DNA from: Candidatus Zixiibacteriota bacterium
Lineage (GTDB): Bacteria; Zixibacteria; MSB-5A5; GN15; FEB-12
Assembly: GCA_022570975.1 (NCBI GenBank)
Contig: JACZYS010000056.1
Location: 1 to 11,895 of the forward strand
Reading direction: 5' to 3'
DNA length: 11,895 nucleotides
Position 1 is the stretch's first letter. Every line of letters starts with the position of its first letter. Below are positions 7,505 to 11,895 of this stretch, piece after piece. The translations under genes were made by a program, and so were the position numbers. The notes beneath the pieces are model-generated. The model was given only the letters and a program-made list of their open reading frames with translations, was not told the DNA's origin and made no database searches.

Positions 7505-7541
7505 CTTGACCTAAATTAAAGATTCAATCTTGTAGGTCAGG
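7505..7541 (+). repeat. Nested inverted repeat in the gap after ftsH
   Basis: CTTGACCTA (7505-7513) pairs with TAGGTCAGG (7533-7541) over nine positions with one wobble. Inside it AAGATT-C-AATCTT (7519-7531) is a second perfect inverted repeat. There is no T run, so this is not a terminator. The following bases (GTGCCCCGTTCGTGCG, 7541-7556) are richer in G+C than the surroundings. It may be a copy of a dispersed palindromic repeat; one window cannot show that. Confidence 0.45.
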
Positions 7542-7593
7542 TGCCCCGTTCGTGCGTAGTCGAGATGCCATAACTCCGAGAAATTTTTAATCG

Positions 7594-7621
7594 TTGACAA
7601 TATCTGATATTTTCATATCTT
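7594..7621 (+). promoter_or_regulatory. Candidate promoter of the dockerin-protein gene
   Basis: TTGACA (perfect -35, 7594-7599), a 16-base spacer and TATCTT (four of six, 7616-7621) lie about 47 bases before the ATG at 7668. The strong terminator upstream means this gene needs its own promoter. Confidence 0.4.
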
Positions 7622-7667
7622 TAAATCAGCTTAATAAACAGAAATCTCTTGCTCGGAAATTTGATAT

Positions 7668-9305
7668 ATGGCTCTTAAAACTTTCAAAATACTTATTTCA
7701 AGTTCCATATTGCTCTTTACTTCCCTCATTGCTGACCCACTCGTCACTCGTGATGACTTTTCTTGTTATGATACCAGCAATACTGGTCAAACCTCTCTTT
7801 CCTATTGGCCTTCAATTGCAATAGATGCAAAAGGATATATATATCAGATAAACAGGGGAAAAGTAGATACTATTTGGGTGCACCAATTTAATGTCTTTGA
7901 TAATTATGGGAATCAAACTCAACCCGTAATTAACTTCCTCCCTGAGATTATAAACGATACAAACTGGAGGGCTTATGCTAATTCACCTATTTATTGTAAT
8001 GATGCAGGAAATTCGTTAGCGACAATAATCAGCACTCCACCATTTGTTTATGGTGATTTCTTAGAACGTGACTTTGGCTTTATATTTGATTCTACTGGTT
8101 CTTCCATTGACGAACCTATCTGTTTTACCTGCGATCCATATTATGATGAAAAAATTCAAGGTAGACCATATGGTGCTATAAATAATAGTAACGTATCTGC
8201 GATTGTATGGGAAATGATACTTAAAGAATCGCCCACTAAGGATTCGGTTCTCGTAAGGTTGCATTATCCAGATAGTGATTCACTTTCTCCAGTTCTAAAT
8301 CTAATGGAACTTCCTCACCCATTGGAAGAAGAGTTGATTTACGAAGGAGATTATGATATTTTTAATGATCCTTCAATAGGACTGGCAGACGACAATTCAT
8401 TTGCTGTTTCATGGATTGCCAGAGATTCTGATTTTGATTGGGCGCATGTATATTATGTGGTTTATAATGCTGACGGAACTCCCAGAACAGATGTAATGAT
8501 GGCTGACTGTGACGGCTCTTTTGGAGATACAGCCAACTGTGTTTCAGAAAACGTTCATCGTTTAGACATGATGATGGCAGCAAATGGGGATTTCTATATC
8601 TTCTGGTATGAGATTCATTGGACAGCACCATATCATATACACAACCATGTTTGGGTACGGGGTTTCTATCCAGATGGTTCTCCCAAATATGATGCTGTAA
8701 GAGTTAATGATGCCGATACTCTGTGGATGCAGTGGGGTCAAAATATTCAAGCAACCCTTGCCTGTGATGACTCAGGCAATGTTCTGGTGGCATGGTCAGA
8801 TGCGAGATTACATCCTGACAATGGATTTGGCATAAATTCTATGGATGTCTATGCTCAAAAAATCGATCCAGCAGGAAATCTTGTTGGACCCAACATGAGA
8901 ATCAACAACATTCCTGGGATTGCAAGTGTTCAGGGTAACGGTTTTGACTGTGATATCAACAACGCAGGTCAGGCAGTAATAATCTGGCGAAACTATAATC
9001 AGGATATAGCAATCAAGGCTCAGCTAATGCCATATGATGATGTTGGACGATATGCACCGGGAGATATTAATGCAGATTTGTCTGCAAACATTGCAGATTT
9101 GACAACAATGGTTAAATTCATGTTTAAAGGACAGCAGAATTCATTTTGGCCAAGAGACCTTGTAGATTTCAATGGTGACTCCACTAGTGGCAATATTTTA
9201 GACTTAACATATCTTGTAAAATACTTTTTCAAAGGTGGTCCAGAACCTAACACCCCAGATGAAGGCATCCGCCCAAACCCCGGCAAATTCAACCCGTATG
9301 AGTAG
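7668..9305 (+). CDS. Secreted protein with a C-terminal dockerin-like domain
   Basis: This 545-residue protein is probably exported. Residues 1-22 are a signal peptide (MALKTFK, a hydrophobic run, then a small-residue cleavage site near LIAD). The body to about residue 460 is rich in W, D, N and G, with repeated strands such as 'FAVSWIARDSD' and 'VLVAWSDARLHPD' that look like beta-propeller blades; I cannot assign an enzymatic function. Residues 465-528 form a dockerin-like domain with two calcium loops. The first, DINADLSANIAD (466-477), has the canonical 1-3-5-9-12 ligands. The second, DFNGDSTSGNILD (500-512), carries one extra residue. The domain closes with 'YFFKGGPEP' and a Pro-rich tail. 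Dockerins bind cohesins, but in this kind of organism such modules also occur as general C-terminal domains of exported proteins. The ribosome binding site is weak, and the start rests on the signal peptide. Confidence 0.85.
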   Translation: MALKTFKILISSSILLFTSLIADPLVTRDDFSCYDTSNTGQTSLSYWPSIAIDAKGYIYQINRGKVDTIWVHQFNVFDNYGNQTQPVINFLPEIINDTNWRAYANSPIYCNDAGNSLATIISTPPFVYGDFLERDFGFIFDSTGSSIDEPICFTCDPYYDEKIQGRPYGAINNSNVSAIVWEMILKESPTKDSVLVRLHYPDSDSLSPVLNLMELPHPLEEELIYEGDYDIFNDPSIGLADDNSFAVSWIARDSDFDWAHVYYVVYNADGTPRTDVMMADCDGSFGDTANCVSENVHRLDMMMAANGDFYIFWYEIHWTAPYHIHNHVWVRGFYPDGSPKYDAVRVNDADTLWMQWGQNIQATLACDDSGNVLVAWSDARLHPDNGFGINSMDVYAQKIDPAGNLVGPNMRINNIPGIASVQGNGFDCDINNAGQAVIIWRNYNQDIAIKAQLMPYDDVGRYAPGDINADLSANIADLTTMVKFMFKGQQNSFWPRDLVDFNGDSTSGNILDLTYLVKYFFKGGPEPNTPDEGIRPNPGKFNPYE

Positions 9306-9461
9306 GAACTGCTTTGCCTGCTTTATTTTACATAATAAGTTGCTCGTAGAGTAATAGCTGGGGCAGTGAGACACCTGCCTTCCACAATAAACGCCTTCAA
9401 TTCATAGTTAATCCCAACATAGAATAAATCTTTACATTCTTGTAAGTTTTTGTCCGAATGC

Positions 9462-9490
9462 TTGACAAGGTATTATCAACTGTTTATTAT
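9462..9490 (+). promoter_or_regulatory. Near-consensus sigma70 promoter of the feo genes
   Basis: A perfect TTGACA (9462-9467), a 17-base spacer and TATTAT (five of six, 9485-9490) give a predicted transcription start near 9497. The octamer TATTATCA occurs twice, at 9471-9478 and 9485-9492, 14 bases apart. One copy sits in the spacer and the other on the -10. ATTATC is a Fur half-site hexamer, so these could be extra operator contacts. Confidence 0.65.
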
Positions 9491-9515
9491 CATAGCGAAT
9501 AATGAGATTCTAAAT

Positions 9516-9534
9516 GAAAATGATTGTCATTTGC
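9516..9534 (+). promoter_or_regulatory. Fur-box-like operator upstream of the feo genes
   Basis: gaaaatgattgtcatttgc matches the classical 19-bp Fur consensus at 14 of 19 positions and contains the perfect inverted repeat AAATGA-TTG-TCATTT (9518-9532). It lies about 20 bases downstream of the predicted transcription start, where an iron-loaded repressor could block elongation or clearance. Its place ahead of a ferrous iron transport gene strengthens the call. A related metalloregulator (DtxR/MntR type) is a less likely alternative. Confidence 0.6.
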
Positions 9535-9659
9535 GTTTGGCTCGGTTTAAATTTTTATTTGGATGGCCGACTTTATGTATCAAAAGTTCCTGACAGCTAC
9601 AGTTCTTGCAATAATTCTCACTACGGCTTTTCTAAAAAACGCTCTTCCTCTTCTATGCG

Positions 9660-11093
9660 ATGCTTTACCTCCTTGTAGATTGGTGGCCGTTTATTCATAA
9701 TATTCTCGAAGAAAAGAAAGTCAGCACTTTTGCAGAACAGGTAACAACATCGGATAAGATTGATAGAATTGTTACCAATCGGATTATCGGACCACCTTTG
9801 TTTCTTGGTATCATGTTCCTGATGTTTCACCTCACTTTTACGGCAGGAGACCCAATGATGGGTTGGATTGAAAGTCTCTTTGGCTGGCTTGGCAGTATCG
9901 TTCAGACTTGGTGGCCGGCAGATTCAGATAGCTCACTTAAGTCTTTATTGATGGATGGCATTATTGGAGGTGTCGGCGGAGTGATGGTATTTCTACCCAA
10001 TATCTTCTTGCTTTTTCTATCGATTGCAATTTTAGAACAGTCCGGCTATATGACCCGGGCGGCTTTCATTATGGATAATATGATGAACAAAATTGGCCTC
10101 AATGGAAAATGTTTTATCCCTATGCTTATCGGTTTTGGCTGCTCCATACCTGCAATTATGGCGACCCGGTCACTTGAAAACAGACGTGACCGCCTGACGA
10201 CTATGTTGGTTATACCTCTGATGAGTTGCGGCGCCCGGTTTCCTATTTACGCACTCATAATACCCGCCTTTTTCCCCCAGAAATGGCGTGGAGGAATGTT
10301 GCTGGCAATCTATATGACCGGTATAATTCTGGCAATTGTCCTGGCCAAACTCCTTCGGTCAACAATCTTGAAAGGAGAATCAACTCCTTTCGCAGTCGAA
10401 TTACTACCTTATAGCATCCCTAATTTCAAAAGTGTACTAAGTCATATGTGGGGAAAAGGATGGCTTTATTTGAAAACAGCAGGCACCCTGATTCTTGGTG
10501 CCTCCATTATTCTCTGGGCACTTGCTTTTTATCCTCAGAAGTCTCTTTTTGACCGGGACTACGAGGCAATGACCAGCCAGGTTACGACTCAGTTTGAAAC
10601 TGCAATACAATTACCAAATGCCAATATTGATTTGGAAACTGCTCTAATGGAAGAGCAACTTGAAGGAATTGCCCAATCCAGGCAGGCCGAGGAGATGGCC
10701 TACACCATCTCGGGCAGGATTGGTCGCTGGACAGAACCAATCATGCAGCCTATGGGGTTTGACTGGAGAATAAGCACGGCGTTAATAAGTGCTTTAGCAG
10801 CAAAGGAAGTGTTCATTGCTCAAATAGGTATAGTTTATTCGGTTGGTGGAGCGAACGAGGTCTCAGAAGCACTTCGTAAAAAATTGACAGAAAACTACTC
10901 TCCTCTGGTCGGATTTTGCATCATGCTATTCGTACTTATAAGTGCCCCATGCATGGCCACTGTTGCCATCACGATGAGAGAAAGCAATTCATGGAAATGG
11001 GCTTTCCTTCAGTTTTTCGGTTTAACCGGACTGGCATGGATTATCACAACAATAACTTACCAGGTGGGAACTTTGCTGGGGATTGGCGTATGA
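9660..11093 (+). CDS. feoB: FeoB ferrous iron transporter, membrane core only (GTPase domain missing)
   Basis: The 477 residues match the membrane part of FeoB, the inner-membrane Fe(II) importer. The match begins in the linker (about residue 11, 'FIHNILEEKK', then 'SDKIDRIVTNRI' at 31-42) and runs to the C-terminus. Core signatures are present: FIPMLIGFGCSIPAIMATR at 152-170, ENRRDR at 173-178, SCGARFPIY at 189-197, FDWRI at 367-371 and APCMATVA at 429-436. About ten membrane segments are visible, and the soluble loop at about 296-345 is kept. Full-length FeoB has a further 200 or more residues at the front: a G domain with GxxxxGKT/S and NxxD motifs, plus a GDI domain. None of that is found in any frame upstream, where an in-frame TAA stands at 9633-9635. 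The ATG at 9660 has no ribosome binding site. It is either a 5'-deleted remnant, an assembly junction, or a stand-alone permease core. Confidence 0.88.
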   Translation: MLYLLVDWWPFIHNILEEKKVSTFAEQVTTSDKIDRIVTNRIIGPPLFLGIMFLMFHLTFTAGDPMMGWIESLFGWLGSIVQTWWPADSDSSLKSLLMDGIIGGVGGVMVFLPNIFLLFLSIAILEQSGYMTRAAFIMDNMMNKIGLNGKCFIPMLIGFGCSIPAIMATRSLENRRDRLTTMLVIPLMSCGARFPIYALIIPAFFPQKWRGGMLLAIYMTGIILAIVLAKLLRSTILKGESTPFAVELLPYSIPNFKSVLSHMWGKGWLYLKTAGTLILGASIILWALAFYPQKSLFDRDYEAMTSQVTTQFETAIQLPNANIDLETALMEEQLEGIAQSRQAEEMAYTISGRIGRWTEPIMQPMGFDWRISTALISALAAKEVFIAQIGIVYSVGGANEVSEALRKKLTENYSPLVGFCIMLFVLISAPCMATVAITMRESNSWKWAFLQFFGLTGLAWIITTITYQVGTLLGIGV

Positions 11094-11103
11094 GGGAGAT
11101 ATC

Positions 11104-11289
11104 ATGTTAGATACAATTGTCGTATTGTTGATTGTAGGCGTTACCGTTATGATTTTCGGGCGATCATATTATCGGTCGCTTGTAAGAAAGAAGCATGGTT
11201 GTACTGGCTGCAGCTCCTGTCCCGTTTCAAGTAGTTGCGGACCTGTTATTTCGAAAATCGATAAGAAGGAAGTAACTCAAAGAGGTTAA
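11104..11289 (+). CDS. FeoB-associated Cys-rich membrane peptide
   Basis: This is a 61-residue single-pass protein. Residues 3-19 are a hydrophobic membrane anchor, followed by a basic stretch (RSYYRSLVRKK) and four cysteines at 33, 36, 39 and 45 (CxxCxxCxxxxxC). This is the layout of the small FeoB-associated cysteine-rich family commonly encoded after feoB. Its biochemical role is not established; iron handling or assistance to FeoB is inferred from association. The start at 11104 has a strong site, GAGGGAG, five bases upstream, and lies ten bases after the feoB stop. The longer in-frame ATG at 11083 falls inside feoB and is less likely. Together with feoB it forms a two-gene unit. Its survival next to a truncated feoB suggests that the pair was intact recently or still works. 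Confidence 0.85.
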   Translation: MLDTIVVLLIVGVTVMIFGRSYYRSLVRKKHGCTGCSSCPVSSSCGPVISKIDKKEVTQRG

Positions 11290-11303
11290 TAAATTTCACG
11301 CCA

Positions 11304-11324
11304 AGTAGCATTGCTGCTCTTTTT
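11304..11324 (+). terminator. Weak terminator after the feo unit
   Basis: AGTAGC-ATT-GCTGCT (one G-U pair) followed by CTTTTT lies 15 bases after the stop of the Cys-rich peptide gene. The stem is only 6 bp. It may partly separate the feo genes from ctaA, which starts 33 bases later. Confidence 0.35.
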
Positions 11325-11356
11325 ATCTTATCTAACCTAATCTTGATATTAAAAAA

Positions 11357-11895
11357 ATGCCTGAAAACAATAAATCTGTTATCATCTGGTTATCGCTAGC
11401 TGCCCTGGTAATTTTTTGCACCATCATGATTGGCGGAATTACCAGATTAACCCACTCGGGACTTTCCATGGTTGATTGGCGTCCGTTGATGGGCATCATG
11501 CCCCCAACAAATGAAGCAAAATGGAACAAAGTTTTTGATATGTACAAACAATACCCTGAATATCAGAAACTAAATTACGACATGACTCTCGCAGATTTTA
11601 AAGCTATATATTTCTGGGAATATCTTCACCGGCTCTCGGGGAGATTGGTTGGTTTAGTTTTTTTTATTCCCTGGACTTATTTTCTCATAAGAAAAAAATT
11701 CACCAGAAAACAAAATCTTAAACTGTTTTGCTTGGTGTTTTTGGTAGGGGCTCAGGGAGTTTTGGGCTGGTATATGGTGCAGAGCGGACTGATTAACAAT
11801 CCCCAAGTGAGCCACTATAGACTGGCGGCCCATCTTACTCTGGCACTGGCTCTGCTTGGGGCGGTTGTGTATGAAATTCTAAATCTATGTTATGA
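11357..11895 (+). CDS. ctaA: Heme A synthase CtaA/COX15, 5' part
   Basis: This inner-membrane enzyme oxidises the C8 methyl of heme O to a formyl group to give heme A, the cofactor of aa3-type oxidases. The window ends inside the gene after 179 complete codons, so roughly the N-terminal half is seen. The first membrane helix spans about residues 8-28. 'GGITRLTHSGLSMVDW' (26-41) is the family signature with His33, and 'PP' follows. 'YFWEYLHRLSGR' holds the EYLHR motif, with the heme-ligand candidate His91. Helices follow at about 97-111 and 121-141 ('GAQGVLGWYMV'), and 'HYRLAAH' (His153, His159) opens the next helix. The extended stretch between residues 50 and 88 is typical of the COX15 (alphaproteobacterial/mitochondrial) type. 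No clear ribosome binding site precedes the ATG. It follows the feo genes by 67 bases, so co-expression is possible. Confidence 0.92.
   Translation, partial: MPENNKSVIIWLSLAALVIFCTIMIGGITRLTHSGLSMVDWRPLMGIMPPTNEAKWNKVFDMYKQYPEYQKLNYDMTLADFKAIYFWEYLHRLSGRLVGLVFFIPWTYFLIRKKFTRKQNLKLFCLVFLVGAQGVLGWYMVQSGLINNPQVSHYRLAAHLTLALALLGAVVYEILNLCY

Larger units (their letters stand above)
9306..9659. other. 354-base intergenic region: orphan frame, promoter, Fur-like box
   Basis: No gene is supported here. From left to right it holds an imperfect hairpin GGCAGTG-AGA-CACCTGCC (9362-9379, one bulged base), a minus-strand frame open over 9323-9472 without a start codon, a near-consensus promoter (9462-9490), a Fur-box-like palindrome (9516-9534), and two short overlapping plus-strand frames starting at 9514 and 9563 that lack ribosome binding sites. 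Nothing resembles FeoA or the GTPase domain that should precede the FeoB core. Confidence 0.6.

Noticed and set aside
9514..9678. 54-codon plus-strand frame beginning at the Fur-like box
   Set aside because: Its first codons are the operator itself, it has no ribosome binding site, an unremarkable composition, and overlaps feoB in another frame.
9563..9700. 45-codon plus-strand frame with a signal-peptide-like hydrophobic run
   Set aside because: There is no ribosome binding site, it overlaps the feoB start, and no mature protein follows the hydrophobic part.
11083..11103. Earlier ATG for the Cys-rich FeoB partner
   Set aside because: It overlaps the feoB coding end, whereas the ATG at 11104 has a strong GAGGGAG five bases upstream and gives the usual membrane-anchor N-terminus.

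Overview
The window looks like chromosomal DNA (roughly 40% G+C by eye) from a Gram-negative, surface-protein-rich bacterium, most likely an uncultured FCB-type lineage such as Zixibacteria. This is inference from two things. One is a secreted protein with a C-terminal dockerin-like pair of calcium loops ending in an 'LDLTYLVKYFFKGGPEP' style tail. The other is a large secreted protein built from Ig/cadherin-like repeats. A heme A synthase gene implies a heme-copper oxidase and therefore oxygen respiration.

Layout: (1) 17-2428, minus strand: an 803-residue secreted protein with six Ig/cadherin-like repeats, ending abruptly in a G+C-rich tail. It is preceded by a leader of about 260 nt that contains several perfect short hairpins, behind a candidate sigma70-type promoter. 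(2) 2771-3154, minus strand: a small VanZ-family membrane protein whose promoter sits so close to the ATG that the mRNA may be leaderless. (3) 3155-3433: a divergent intergenic region with a 19-bp tandem repeat. (4) 3434-7424, plus strand: tilS-hpt-ftsH, a gene order widely conserved in bacteria, closed by a strong intrinsic terminator at 7455-7491. tilS and hpt overlap by 41 bp. The Hpt enzyme carries an unusual substitution in its PRPP-binding motif. (5) 7668-9305: the secreted dockerin-bearing protein, with hairpin-forming non-coding DNA on both sides. (6) 9462-11289: an iron-transport unit consisting of a near-consensus promoter, a Fur-box-like palindrome, a FeoB permease core that lacks its whole N-terminal GTPase domain, and a FeoB-associated cysteine-rich membrane peptide. 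(7) 11357 to the window end: the 5' part of a CtaA/COX15 heme A synthase.

The tilS-hpt-ftsH block is housekeeping (tRNA-Ile decoding, purine salvage, membrane protein quality control). The feo genes and ctaA may be linked through iron supply for heme. I did not find a clear new multi-gene defence or mobile system. The observations most worth a second look are the GTPase-less FeoB under an apparent Fur-type operator, the structured leader of the Ig-repeat gene, the variant Hpt, the possible leaderless vanZ-like mRNA, and the abrupt, compositionally distinct end of the Ig-repeat protein.
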